NCBI GenBank assembly: GCA_021780755.1
Contig: JAJXYF010000029.1
Span: 248,001-312,000 of the forward strand
DNA length: 64,000 nucleotides
Source: Deltaproteobacteria bacterium
GTDB taxonomy: Bacteria; Desulfobacterota; Binatia; Binatales; Binataceae
Direction of reading: 5' to 3'
This document shows positions 37,152-46,696 of this stretch, piece by piece; the stretch's first letter is position 1; each line of letters starts with the position of its first letter. The translations under genes and the position numbers were made by a program. The notes below the pieces were generated by a model that saw only the letters and a list, made by a program, of their open reading frames with translations, was not told the DNA's origin and made no database searches.

Positions 37152-38135
37152 ATGCGCCCAATCAAGTTCGGACTGTTTCTCCCCACCGGCGATTTCGTAC
37201 AGGCTCGCGACGCCGCCGTCTGGGCCGATCAACACGGCTTCTACTCCGTCTCAATCAACGACCATTTCTTCTCGCCTTTCGGCTCGGGCCAGATGCCGCA
37301 GCTCGAATGCTTTTCCACATTGAGTGCGATTGCCGCCGTCACCAAAAACGTTCGCCTCACTCCGACCGTCACCGCGATGTCGTTTCGGCCGCCACCGATG
37401 CTCGCGAAAATTACCTCGACTCTCGATCAAATCAGTAATGGACGATTGATCCTCGGGCTGGGCGCCGGATGGCAGCGTTCCGAATATGACGCGCACGGCT
37501 ACCCGTACCCTTCCAACGTCGAACGGCTCGATCAGCTCAGCGACGGCATCAAGCTGATCAAGGCGATGTGGACCCAGGACGAGCCGACTTACCGCGGCCG
37601 CTTCTTCTCGATCGAAAAGGCCTACAACCACCCTCGGCCCGTGCAAAAGCCGCATCCGCCGATCATGATTGGCGGCTCCGGGAAAAAGCTCCTGCAAATC
37701 GCGGGCGCGGAAGCTCAGATCGCTAATCTCATTCCGCCGATTATCAACGGCAAGGATTTCGTGCAGGATCCGGCTGCGGCGGTAAAGTTCGACAACGCCG
37801 AAATCAAACGGCGGATCGAGATGCTGCGCGGCTTCACCCGCGCCGCCGGGCGCGATCCGGCGTCGGTGGAAATCAGCGGCATCGTCGTATTGTCGATCGC
37901 GCGCGAAAAGAGCGTCGCCGATGCTGCCGTCAAGGCCACTGCCGCGGGCATGGGCTTCCCCGGCGACGACGCCGCCCGCAAATCGCCGGTACTGCTCATG
38001 GGCGCGCCCGATCAGGTCCGGCGCGAACTGCGCTCGCGCATCGAGGAATTCGGCATGACTTACTTTATCGTGTTCCCGACCACGCCCGAGTCTCGCGATC
38101 TGCTGGTCAGCGACATCATGCCGGAGTTCATCTGA
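37152..38135 (+). CDS. LLM-class (F420-type) flavin oxidoreductase
   Basis: The 327-residue luciferase-like TIM-barrel protein begins RPIKFGLFLPTGDF and includes LGLGAGWQRSEYDAHGYPYP, the usual signature of the F420-dependent LLM group, and PHPPIMIGGSGKKLL. Such enzymes pass hydride between F420H2 (or FMNH2) and organic substrates. The cofactor is inferred from subfamily, since F420 genes are not in the window. The start at 37152 has GGAGAC upstream and matches the family; the open frame upstream has no support. Confidence 0.85.
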   Translation: MRPIKFGLFLPTGDFVQARDAAVWADQHGFYSVSINDHFFSPFGSGQMPQLECFSTLSAIAAVTKNVRLTPTVTAMSFRPPPMLAKITSTLDQISNGRLILGLGAGWQRSEYDAHGYPYPSNVERLDQLSDGIKLIKAMWTQDEPTYRGRFFSIEKAYNHPRPVQKPHPPIMIGGSGKKLLQIAGAEAQIANLIPPIINGKDFVQDPAAAVKFDNAEIKRRIEMLRGFTRAAGRDPASVEISGIVVLSIAREKSVADAAVKATAAGMGFPGDDAARKSPVLLMGAPDQVRRELRSRIEEFGMTYFIVFPTTPESRDLLVSDIMPEFI

Positions 38136-38218
38136 ACTGCATCTGATACCACTTCCGTTTCGTTTGGGAGAGTATGTACATCGACTGGATTATGACTACT
38201 CACTGCTGGAGATAACGC

Positions 38219-38740
38219 ATGGCCAGGAAATCCGGAATACTGTCGATAATCTCAGTGGCTATCCTTTTCGCAATTGCTTGCGGCCAGGCGTCGGCCGCCG
38301 GTTCCGCGAGCGACGATAAAGCGGCTATTGCGGCGCTCGAACAACGAATCGCTACTGCCGTGCAAGCCAAGGACGCAAACGCTATCCTCGCCAATTATGT
38401 CACGGGCGATACGTTGCTCGTCTTCGACGCGATTCCCCCGCGCCAGTACCAGGGTTGGCGGGCCTATCGCGATGATTGGCAGGGCGTGCTCGACCAGTGT
38501 GCGGATTCGCCGAAGATGGAGATTACCGACCTCTCGGTCGAGGTCGAAGGGTCCTTGGCGTATTCCCACAGTATTCAGCATTTCGTCTGCACCGGCGCCA
38601 AGGGAAACGCGGTCGGCCTGACCATGCGCACCACGGACATCTACCGGAAAATTGACGGCAAATGGCTGGTCGTGCACGAGCATAATTCAGTGCCCGCCGA
38701 CCTCGCCACGGCGAAAGCCGACCTCACCTCGAAGCCATAG
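38219..38740 (+). CDS. Exported NTF2/SnoaL-like protein
   Basis: The 173-residue protein has a signal peptide (hydrophobic run ILSIISVAILFAIACG, cut after ASA near 27). Cys21 in AIACG could instead be a lipidation site, but the context is weak. The mature domain is an NTF2-like cone (AIAALEQRIATAVQAKDANAILANY, then IYRKIDGKWLVVHEHNS), close to the DUF4440/SnoaL-like group. Members bind or transform small hydrophobic ligands. GGAG precedes the ATG. It follows the LLM gene by 83 bases. Confidence 0.75.
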   Translation: MARKSGILSIISVAILFAIACGQASAAGSASDDKAAIAALEQRIATAVQAKDANAILANYVTGDTLLVFDAIPPRQYQGWRAYRDDWQGVLDQCADSPKMEITDLSVEVEGSLAYSHSIQHFVCTGAKGNAVGLTMRTTDIYRKIDGKWLVVHEHNSVPADLATAKADLTSKP

Positions 38741-38806
38741 AGTACCGCCGTGGCGCCGGGGCCGCTGCCCGCGCTGGCGCTCCTTCTGGCGACCAGCGCG
38801 CAACCC

Positions 38807-40015
38807 TTACAACAGCGGCGAAACCCGCACGTCGTCCGCTTTAAGCAGCATCGCGCCAACCATTTCGAGCGTTCGCCGTTGACCGATGATGTGCTGGCAC
38901 CAGGTCTCCGCGTCCCGCAATGCGCGATCGAGCGCGCTCTTCCTGGAATAGATCGCGCTGCCGCCCACCGCATCGAACAGCATCCTGATAATCTGCCGCG
39001 ATGACTGACACACATTGATATTGCTCAGCCAGATGTCCGCCCGCTCCTGCATCGTCGGTTGCTCGCTCTTCTCGAGCCTTTTCCATTGACGTTCGATCGA
39101 CGCGAAGGTGTACGATCGCGCGGCACCCAACAGCATCTCGGCGTCGGCGATCGCGCTCTGTACCCGCCCCAGATTCTTGTAGAGCCGTCCGCTCGGAGCT
39201 TCCACCTTGCCCTGTATCACTTCCTTGAACAGGTCAATCGTCGAGCGCGCGACTCCCAGCGGAACCCCCGCCCCTTTCGGCAGTATCGCGTTGTTACGCC
39301 GCCACAACGGGCCATCACGCTTGGCCGGTTCCACGAAGCTGAAGCTGTTCTGTTCCGGGATGAACAGGTCCGCGACCCGATAGTCATTGCTGCCGGTGCC
39401 GCGCAATCCCGTCGTATGCCAGGTGTCCTGAATTTCGTACGCGGACGCCGGCGCCAGCATTATCCGCCAGTTCGGAGCGCCCGCCGCGTCCCGCGCCGGT
39501 GTACCGTTCTCATGCACGATGCAACCCGCCGAAACCACGTCCGCATGCGTGATGCCGGAGCCGAACATCCATTGCCCCGAAACTCGATAACCGCCATCGA
39601 CCCGCTCCGCGCGGCCCGCTGGCCAGACCCAACCGGCCGTGCACATGTCGAGGCGCGGATAGAGCTTTCGTCCAGCGTCGTCGTCGATGTAACCCGAATA
39701 AATCCCCGAATCGCAGCCGATCATCACGCACCAGCCGACTGCGGAGTTTGCCCGCGAAAGCTCCTCGATAACCTCAACCTGCTCGATCGTGCTGAACTCC
39801 GGGCCGCCCCAGATCTTCGGCATCGTGAGCCGAAAAAGCCCCGCCTCGCGCACGCGCGCGACTACTTCGGCCGGCAGCCGCCGCGCCTCATCGATCTCGG
39901 CCGCCTTCCCCCTCAGGTAGCCGCTCAGCGCCCGCGCATTCGTATAAATGTCAGACACGCTCATCGACGGGCCTTGCAAGAAGTCCCGTTTGCTCGAAGA
40001 TGCGATTGCCGCCAT
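38807..40015 (-). CDS. Acyl-CoA-dehydrogenase-fold flavin monooxygenase (HsaA/group D-like)
   Basis: A 402-residue protein of the acyl-CoA dehydrogenase superfamily. Its EIDEARRLPAEVVARVREAGLFRLTMPKIWGG start and GGYRVSGQWMFGSGITHADVVSAG middle are typical of group D two-component flavin monooxygenases such as HsaA or HpaB-like enzymes, not of dehydrogenases. A WHTTGLRGTGSNDY motif follows. These enzymes hydroxylate phenols or similar rings with reduced flavin from a partner reductase, which is not adjacent. GGAG precedes the ATG at 40015. It is divergent from ligD. Confidence 0.82.
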   Translation of the reverse strand: MAAIASSSKRDFLQGPSMSVSDIYTNARALSGYLRGKAAEIDEARRLPAEVVARVREAGLFRLTMPKIWGGPEFSTIEQVEVIEELSRANSAVGWCVMIGCDSGIYSGYIDDDAGRKLYPRLDMCTAGWVWPAGRAERVDGGYRVSGQWMFGSGITHADVVSAGCIVHENGTPARDAAGAPNWRIMLAPASAYEIQDTWHTTGLRGTGSNDYRVADLFIPEQNSFSFVEPAKRDGPLWRRNNAILPKGAGVPLGVARSTIDLFKEVIQGKVEAPSGRLYKNLGRVQSAIADAEMLLGAARSYTFASIERQWKRLEKSEQPTMQERADIWLSNINVCQSSRQIIRMLFDAVGGSAIYSRKSALDRALRDAETWCQHIIGQRRTLEMVGAMLLKADDVRVSPLL

Positions 40016-40216
40016 AGCCGTTATCTCCTGAATTTCGACCCCGGGATCGCCGATCACTATGCAATAGCCGATCGGCCCTCAATAATCGATGGCGTCCCGC
40101 GACATCGCCATTCCGAAATCGACGGCTTTGCGCGAAACGCGCACTTCGGTTACCACTATGGAGGTGCAACTCCGATCGCGATTGACGATATACTATCCGC
40201 CACCGAGGGCCGCGCG

Positions 40217-42914
40217 ATGGCGAGTAGGAGCCTTTCAACTTATCGGGCTAAGCGGGATTTCACCAAGACCGCCGAGCCTAGCGGCGAGATTGCGGTAGCC
40301 GCGTCGAGATATCCGCGTTTCGTGATCCAGAAACACGCAGCCACCCGCCTCCATTACGATTTGCGGTTCGAATTCGACGGCGTGTTCAAGTCCTGGGCTG
40401 TCACGCGCGGCCCTTCGCTCAATCCCCACGACAAGCGGCTCGCGGTCGAAGTCGAGGACCATCCACTCGATTACGGCGATTTCGAAGGCACTATTCCAAA
40501 AGGTCAGTATGGCGGCGGTACGATACAGCTCTGGGATCGCGGCTATTGGATGCCGGAAGGCGACAAATCTCCCCAACATGCGATCGAAGACGGGGACTTC
40601 AAATTCACCCCTCGGTCAGCGGCTGCACGGAAGCTGGGTCCTGGTGCGCATCAAACACGATCGCAACCGCGGCACGCGCACGAACTGGCTATTGATCAAG
40701 CATCGCGACGAGAACGCTCGCGACGACGATGCCGACGCGCTCCTGGCCGAAGATCGCTCAGTCGCCTCCGGGCGTTCGATGGCCGACATCGCGGCCGGCA
40801 AAGGTCCAGGTCCGAAGCCCTTCATGCTCGACAGTAGAAAGATTGCGCGGGCCGACGCCGTTTGGAATTCCGACTCGGGCGAGAGCGTAAATCGGCTTGT
40901 GGCCGACAAGTCCGCGCCGCTCGCGAACGCGCGAGACTCGGTGAAAACCGCCGGCGCAAAAGCTCAGGGCATCAAGCTAAAGAACCTCCCCGACTTCATC
41001 GCGCCGCAACTCTGCCGCCTGGCCGACCGCCCGCCGTCGAGCGATCTATGGGTCCACGAGATAAAGTTTGACGGCTACCGCGTTCAGATGCGCGTGCAGA
41101 ATGGCCGCGCGATTCTGCGCACCCGCAAGAGCCTGGATTGGACCTCGCGCTTTCCCGCGATTGCTCGTGCGGCGGCGCGCTTGCCCGACTGCATCATCGA
41201 TGGCGAAGTAGTAGCTATCGATAAGCATGGAGCGCCGAACTTCGCCGCGCTGCAGGCCGCCTTGGCTGACGGACGCACCGACGATCTGATCTACTTTGCC
41301 TTCGACTTACTATTCGCCGGTCGCCAGGATCTGCACGAACTGCCCTTGTCCGATCGTAAAACGCGACTGCGTTCGATCCTCGAAGCCCAACCCGATAGCG
41401 GTACGCTAATCCGCTACGCCGAACACTTCGACCGCGACGGTGACGCCGTGTTGGAGTCGGCGCGGCGGATGTCGCTCGAGGGCATCGTCTCCAAGCGCCT
41501 CGACGCACCCTATCGCTCCGGTCGCACTCATAGCAGTTGGACCAAGACCAAGTGCCGCCCCAGCCAGGAAGTAGTAATCGGCGCCTGGACTGATAATGCC
41601 GGCCAGTTCCGTTCACTGCTCGCTGGAGTTCATCGCGGCCGGAATCTAACTTATGTCGGCCGCGTGGGCACCGGCTTCGGCCACGACATCGTCAAGCGCA
41701 TCCTTCCACGATTGAAATCGCTGACCACTGACAAGAGTCCGTTCGGCGGCGACAATTCACCGCGCAAGCTATCCAGTATTCATTGGCTGAAACCCGAACT
41801 CGTCGCGGAAATAGAATTCGCCGGCTGGACCGGCGACGGTCTGGTGCGACAGGCGTCCTTCAAAGGCCTGCGCGATGATAAACCCGCCGCCGAGGTTGTA
41901 CTTGAAATGCCAGCAGCGAACACTGGATCGCCGGAACCGGCCGGCGACCCGAAAAGTGCGAAGGCCATGACCGCGGTCTCTACCAAATCGACGAGACCGC
42001 AAACCCCGGTTGTGATGGGCGTGCCGATCACCAATCCGGACAAGGCAATGTGGCCCGACGCCGGCGATGGCGCACCCGTCACCAAGCTTGAACTGGCGCA
42101 CTACTACGAAGCGGTCGGACCTTGGATGATCCGGCACTTGAAGGGACGGCCGTGCTCGATTGTCCGCGCGCCCGATGGCATCGCCGGCGAACATTTCTTC
42201 CAGCGTCACGCGATGCCGGGAATGTCGAAATTGCTCAACTTGACCACCGTTTCCGGCGATCGAGAACCGTACCTTCAGATCGATACCGTCGAAGCTCTCG
42301 CGGCGATCGCCCAGATCGCCGCCCTCGAACTGCATCCGTGGAATTGCCAGCCCGGACATCCCGATCTGCCGGGGCGACTCATTTTCGATCTCGACCCGGC
42401 CCCCGACGTCGAGTTCTCCGCGGTCATCGCGGCCGCGCACGAATTCCATGATCGATTAGAAGCGCTCGGCCTCATCAGCTTCTGCAAAACCACCGGCGGC
42501 AAAGGTCTGCACGTCGTCACGCCGCTCGCCGCTTCCGAAAAAAACCCGCTGACGTGGCCCGTGGCGAAGGCGTTCGCGCGCGAACTATGTATTCGAATCG
42601 CTGCGGATAACCCCGACCGTTATCTCGTCAACATCGCGATCAAGGCGCGCGCGGGTAAAATCTTTCTCGACTATCTGCGCAACGATCGCATGGCGACTGC
42701 CGTGGCGCCGCTCTCGCCGCGCGCCCGTACGGGGGCGACGGTATCGATGCCGCTCCGATGGTCCCATCTGCGCGCCGGTCTCGATCCCAAGCGCTATACC
42801 ATCCGTACCGCGCCCAGCCTGCTCGCCAGGAGCACCGCGTGGAAGGAATACTGCGATGCCGAGCGTCCGCTCGCGCCCGCCATCAAACAATTGGCGAGCG
42901 CCGGACGCAACTAG
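40217..42914 (+). pseudogene. ligD: ATP-dependent DNA ligase D (PE-ligase-polymerase), apparent 1-base frameshift
   Basis: LigD seals broken DNA ends with Ku. Repaired, the protein would have about 898 residues in the order phosphoesterase, ligase, polymerase, as in Pseudomonas-type LigD. The phosphoesterase part has QKHAATRLHYDLR and VEDHPLDY; the ligase has EIKFDGYR (nucleophile Lys), DGEVVAI and EGIVSKR; the polymerase has DLDP and TTGGKGLHVV. The frame breaks in a run of four C at 40608-40611: upstream reads DGDFKF in one frame, downstream LGQRLHGSWVLVR in the next. One C fewer restores the family sequence. All catalytic motifs downstream are intact, so either the break is recent, or it is a sequencing error. 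The start ATG is 40217. Confidence 0.85.
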
Positions 42915-43817
42915 CTACTTCTTGCCGGTCGTTCGACGACCCTTGGCACTCGGGGCCACCCGACGCTGCGGATGCGCATTGACGGCGATTTTCTTCTCGA
43001 CCTCTTCCGCCTCGTCCGCGGCGGACTTCCGCGATGTGCCGCCGCGCTTTTCCAACGACGCCTTCAACGCCGCCATCAAGTCGATCACCTGTCCGCGCTC
43101 AGCCGGCTTCGGCGCCGCGGTTACCTCTTCGCCCGCGACCTTCTGCTGCGCCGCTTCAATTACCCGCTCGCGATAGGTGTCATGATACTGCGAAGGGTCA
43201 AACTTCTTTTGCGTGAGGTCATCGATTAGACGCTTGGCCAGCGTCAATTCATTGTCCTTGACCGCCTCGTTCAGCGAGCGATCGAATTCGTCGGCCGCCT
43301 TCACCTCGTCGGCATAGTAAAGGAAGTGCAGCATCAGCCCTTTGGCATACGGGCGCACCAGCACGAGATGCTCCTTGCCCCGCATCGTATAACGCCCGAG
43401 CGCAACCCGTTCCGTGGTCGTCATCGCTTCGGTCAGCAAGCGATACGCTTTGCCGGCCCCATGATCACTTTCGAGAAAATATGACTCTTCGAAGTAAACC
43501 GGATCCACTTCGCGCAGCGGCAGGAACTCCGTAATTTCGATCGCATGATCGGATCCCGAAGCCTCGAGATTCTTCAACTCCTCATCGGTGAATACCACAA
43601 AGCGTCCTTTCTCGATCTCGTAACCGCGCACCAACTCACTGCGATCAACTATCGCGTCATCGACCGGGCAGTATATCTTCTGTTGTATCCGGCTATGGTC
43701 TTTGCCGTGCAATAAATTAAAACTCACCGACTTTGATCGGGCGGCGGAAAACAGCTTTACCGGAATCGATACCAGCCCAAAGGAGATGTTGCCGTTGGCA
43801 ATCGGTCGTGATGCCAT
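42915..43817 (-). CDS. ku: Non-homologous end-joining protein Ku
   Basis: The 300-residue bacterial Ku forms a homodimeric ring on DNA ends and recruits LigD. It opens with ASRPIANGNISFGLVSIPVKLF, the classic start, and holds KIYCPVDDAIVDRSELVRGYE and the GRYTMRGKEHLVLVRP segment of the core. A lysine/arginine-rich C-terminal tail (RRVAPSAKGRRTTGKK) resembles tails that help ligase recruitment. The start follows GGAGGTAACGAGTG; a GTG three bases upstream is also possible. It is tail to tail with ligD: the two stop codons abut with no spacer. Confidence 0.95.
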   Translation of the reverse strand: MASRPIANGNISFGLVSIPVKLFSAARSKSVSFNLLHGKDHSRIQQKIYCPVDDAIVDRSELVRGYEIEKGRFVVFTDEELKNLEASGSDHAIEITEFLPLREVDPVYFEESYFLESDHGAGKAYRLLTEAMTTTERVALGRYTMRGKEHLVLVRPYAKGLMLHFLYYADEVKAADEFDRSLNEAVKDNELTLAKRLIDDLTQKKFDPSQYHDTYRERVIEAAQQKVAGEEVTAAPKPAERGQVIDLMAALKASLEKRGGTSRKSAADEAEEVEKKIAVNAHPQRRVAPSAKGRRTTGKK

Positions 43818-43987
43818 CACTCGTTACCTCCGTAACCGCAGGCGTCCGACGAGCTTCTAATATCGTTCGGCCTTCGTCAATGCGGCCCCCGACACTCCAT
43901 TGAGGATGTATATCATTGCTATAGGCAAATTAAGGTACGAAATAATCTGAGTAAAGCGCTGACGCTTGGCAATACTCAGTGTACTCT

Positions 43988-45211
43988 TCAGCCGTGCAAA
44001 TCAGTCGGTATCGATTTATAGCCGATGATGAAGTTCGATCGGATACGCCGCAACGGCCCGTTCGGTCGGGCCTTCGGATAACGGCGCAGGAACTCGTCGT
44101 AAAAGATCCGGATTTGCATCTCCGCCAGACGCGCGCCAAGGCAGAAATGCTGCCCGATGCCGAAGCCCAGATGGGGCGGTTCCGCGCGCGCCACGTCGAA
44201 GCGCAGCGGATCGGTAAAGATCGCTTCATCCCGGTTCGCCGAGCAGTACCAGAGGATTACCTTGTCGCCGGCGCGAATAGCCTGTCCGCCGATCTCCGCA
44301 TCTTCGATCGCCGTCCGCCGCATGTGCATCACCGGGCTTACCCAACGCACGATCTCGGATGCCGCACTTCCTAGCAAAGACCTGTCATCGATTATCCGGC
44401 GCTTTTCCTCGGGATGCTCCGCGAGCGCCAGGAAGCCGCCGGCGATCGAGTTCCGGGTCGTCTCGTTGCCCGCCGCCACCAGCAAGATGAACGTACCGAT
44501 GTAACGCTCGCGCGTCATCGCCTCGCCATCGATGCGTGAGTGGACCAGCATGCTGATGAGATCGTCACCCGGACGTTCAACGCGCCGGTTCCACAGCTCA
44601 ATTGCATACTCGGCCATACTCGCGATTTTCTTCGCGGTCGCTTCCGGCGAGGAACGATACTCGAGATCGTCTTCGGCGATCAGCGCATTCGACCACTCGA
44701 ACAGCTTTCCGCGGTCTTCCTGCGGTACGCCCATCAATTCCGCCAGCATCTGAATCGGCAGCTCTGCCGCAATGTCCGTGACGAAATCGCAGGTCGCCGC
44801 GTCCTTCAACCGATCCAGAATTGCCACCACCCGCTCGCGAATCCGATCCTCGAGCTGCCGCACGCGCTGTGGCGAAAACCCCGGCGAAACCATCCGCCGA
44901 TATTGATTGTGCTCCGGCGGATCCATGCTGATCATCGGCGCTGCGGTCTTGTCCGCGCCCACCCCCGCCACCCCCACCACGTTTTCGTCGAACATGCGAT
45001 GGCCGCCGTGCCTGCGCTCGGACGAAAACACCTTCGGGTTCTTCGATACCGTCACGATGTCGTCGTAGCGCGTCACCGACCAGAACCCGCGTCCGTCGGC
45101 CTCCGCATTCCACGCGACCGGCGCTTCACGCCGCATCCGCGCGAATACCTCGTGTGGAATTCCGTCGCGGAAAGCGTCCGGGTTCTTCAAGTCAACCAAA
45201 CTGGTCTTCAT
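43988..45211 (-). CDS. Cytochrome P450
   Basis: The 407-residue soluble P450 has the I-helix oxygen-binding motif AAGNETTRN, the K-helix E-I-V-R, and the heme loop FGIGQHFCLG with the ligand Cys at 357. The FSPQRVRQLEDRIRE segment is typical of bacterial class I P450s, including sterol- and terpene-hydroxylating groups, but the substrate is not predictable. The ATG at 45211 is preferred. It needs a ferredoxin and a reductase, neither nearby. It is 24 bases downstream of the nitronate monooxygenase gene, so the two form an operon. Confidence 0.9.
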   Translation of the reverse strand: MKTSLVDLKNPDAFRDGIPHEVFARMRREAPVAWNAEADGRGFWSVTRYDDIVTVSKNPKVFSSERRHGGHRMFDENVVGVAGVGADKTAAPMISMDPPEHNQYRRMVSPGFSPQRVRQLEDRIRERVVAILDRLKDAATCDFVTDIAAELPIQMLAELMGVPQEDRGKLFEWSNALIAEDDLEYRSSPEATAKKIASMAEYAIELWNRRVERPGDDLISMLVHSRIDGEAMTRERYIGTFILLVAAGNETTRNSIAGGFLALAEHPEEKRRIIDDRSLLGSAASEIVRWVSPVMHMRRTAIEDAEIGGQAIRAGDKVILWYCSANRDEAIFTDPLRFDVARAEPPHLGFGIGQHFCLGARLAEMQIRIFYDEFLRRYPKARPNGPLRRIRSNFIIGYKSIPTDLHG

Positions 45212-45235
45212 ACTCAATCTCTCGATTCGATCGAA

Positions 45236-46387
45236 TTACCCTTCGGTGAAGGTTTGCATTTCGTCGATCGCCTCGGCGAACTCCTCCATGAATTCCGTCA
45301 CCACCGTGCGCGTCGATTTCACGCTGTCCACCAGGCCCACGCATTGCCCTACCCAATAGGTCACCAGCTCCAGGGCTTTCTTGTTGCCTCTTTCTGCGGC
45401 CCGATGCGCGGCGCGAAGCGCCGGCTCGCTCAGGATCGTCTGAAATGGCATCGGCAACGGCCCGGGACTGTCGGGCCCTTCCCACGCGTCGGTCCACGCC
45501 GATCGAAGTTGCCGCGAAAATTTCCCGGTTCGGCATTTCGATCTGACCGTATCGCGCGAGGTCGCCGCAAACATCTTTTCGCGCAGGATTTCCGAAACAT
45601 CCGACTCCGCCGTCGTGAGCCATACCGATCCGGTCCATGCCCCGGCCGCGCCGAGCGCCATGCACGCCGCCATCTGCCGCCCGGTCGCGATTCCCCCGGC
45701 TGCCAGCACCGGCACGTTGCGGATCGGTTTGATCGCGCGCAGCACCTCGGGGATCAACACCAGCGTCGAGACCTCGCTGCAATGGCCGCCCGCCTCCCAT
45801 CCCTCCGCGATTATAATGTCAATGCCCGCCTTCACCTGGCGAATCGCATGCTCCTTCGCTCCAATCAATGCGGCCACTGGAACGCCATGCTTGTGACCCA
45901 TATCGAGCATCGATTGCGGCGGTACGCCGAGCGCGTTGGCGATCAATTTGATCGGATGGCGAAACGAAACCTCGAGCAGCTTCAGCACGACGTCTTCCCG
46001 TAGATTCAGCCGCGCCGGCCGTTCGCCGCGGTCGGCGATCTCCGCCTGCCGCGAGTGTGGAAGTTCGACGTCGTACTTGGCCAGCAATTCGCGGACGAAG
46101 TCCTTGTGCCGCTGCGGAATTCGCTCCGCCAGCGCCCCCATGCTCACGTTCGCCTCGCTCTTGGTCGCCATGTTCTCCGGAATCAGCACGTCGATCCCGT
46201 AAGGCTTGCCGCCAATGTTCTCGTCGATCCACTTCAGTTCATGCTCGAGGTCTTCCGGAGTAAAGGCGGTCGCGCCGAGTACGCCAAAGCCGCCCGCACG
46301 ACTCACAGCCGCGACCACGTTGCGGCAATGACTGAATGCCACCAGCGGAAATTCGATGCCGAGCATTTCACAAAGAACAGATTTCAT
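45236..46387 (-). CDS. Nitronate monooxygenase (2-nitropropane dioxygenase family)
   Basis: A 383-residue FMN-dependent TIM-barrel enzyme. It begins with a CEMLGIEFPLVAFSHCRNVVAAVSRAGGFGVLG segment, and has the AEGWEAGGH motif (catalytic His region), VPVLAAGGIATGRQMAA and GAWTGSVWLTTAESD. Members oxidise nitronates, but the family also includes enoyl reductases and others, so the reaction is not certain. The start at 46387 has GGAG upstream. It is first in a two-gene operon with the P450. Repeat copy E lies in the upstream intergenic region. Confidence 0.85.
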   Translation of the reverse strand: MKSVLCEMLGIEFPLVAFSHCRNVVAAVSRAGGFGVLGATAFTPEDLEHELKWIDENIGGKPYGIDVLIPENMATKSEANVSMGALAERIPQRHKDFVRELLAKYDVELPHSRQAEIADRGERPARLNLREDVVLKLLEVSFRHPIKLIANALGVPPQSMLDMGHKHGVPVAALIGAKEHAIRQVKAGIDIIIAEGWEAGGHCSEVSTLVLIPEVLRAIKPIRNVPVLAAGGIATGRQMAACMALGAAGAWTGSVWLTTAESDVSEILREKMFAATSRDTVRSKCRTGKFSRQLRSAWTDAWEGPDSPGPLPMPFQTILSEPALRAAHRAAERGNKKALELVTYWVGQCVGLVDSVKSTRTVVTEFMEEFAEAIDEMQTFTEG

Positions 46388-46508
46388 TGGCGATTCTCCA
46401 CGCTCCAATGCGCGCGCTATCTAAATCAAATTGGCGCAAGCGACTCATTCACGAACTAGCACCAACCTCGGACGATCTGCAAAAGCTCAGTTTCGTCCCG
46501 AAGGTGCA

Positions 46509-46565
46509 CTGTAACCTCGGTGAGGATTCAGAAAAGAATCTAGGTTCCACGTTCCTCAACTGTTG
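46509..46565 (-). repeat. Dispersed intergenic repeat, copy E
   Basis: On the minus strand this reads CAGTTGAGGAACGTGGAACC, then after a short spacer an imperfect palindrome CTGAATCCT-CACCG-AGGTTACAG (46509-46531). The order, spacing and sequence agree with the core of copies F and G, with scattered changes. It lies between the divergent nitronate monooxygenase and esterase genes. Confidence 0.7.
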
Positions 46566-46696
46566 GGGCTGTCGAAGCTCAGCTCGACCTCGCATAGTCA
46601 CACGGGTTGTGCTAAACGGACGCAGAGTATTCAGTAATTCGTCGACTTCAATTTGCTGCGCTGCCAGCGTCCGTCACCTCCGATGAGGCCCCTCCG

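Noticed and set aside
39059-40216. In-frame extension upstream of ligD
   Set aside because: It overlaps the minus-strand monooxygenase gene; the family N-terminus and a ribosome-binding site place the start at 40217.
44540-46003. Long plus-strand frame opposite the P450 and nitronate monooxygenase genes
   Set aside because: Spans two well-supported minus-strand genes and resembles neither a known family nor a plausible protein.
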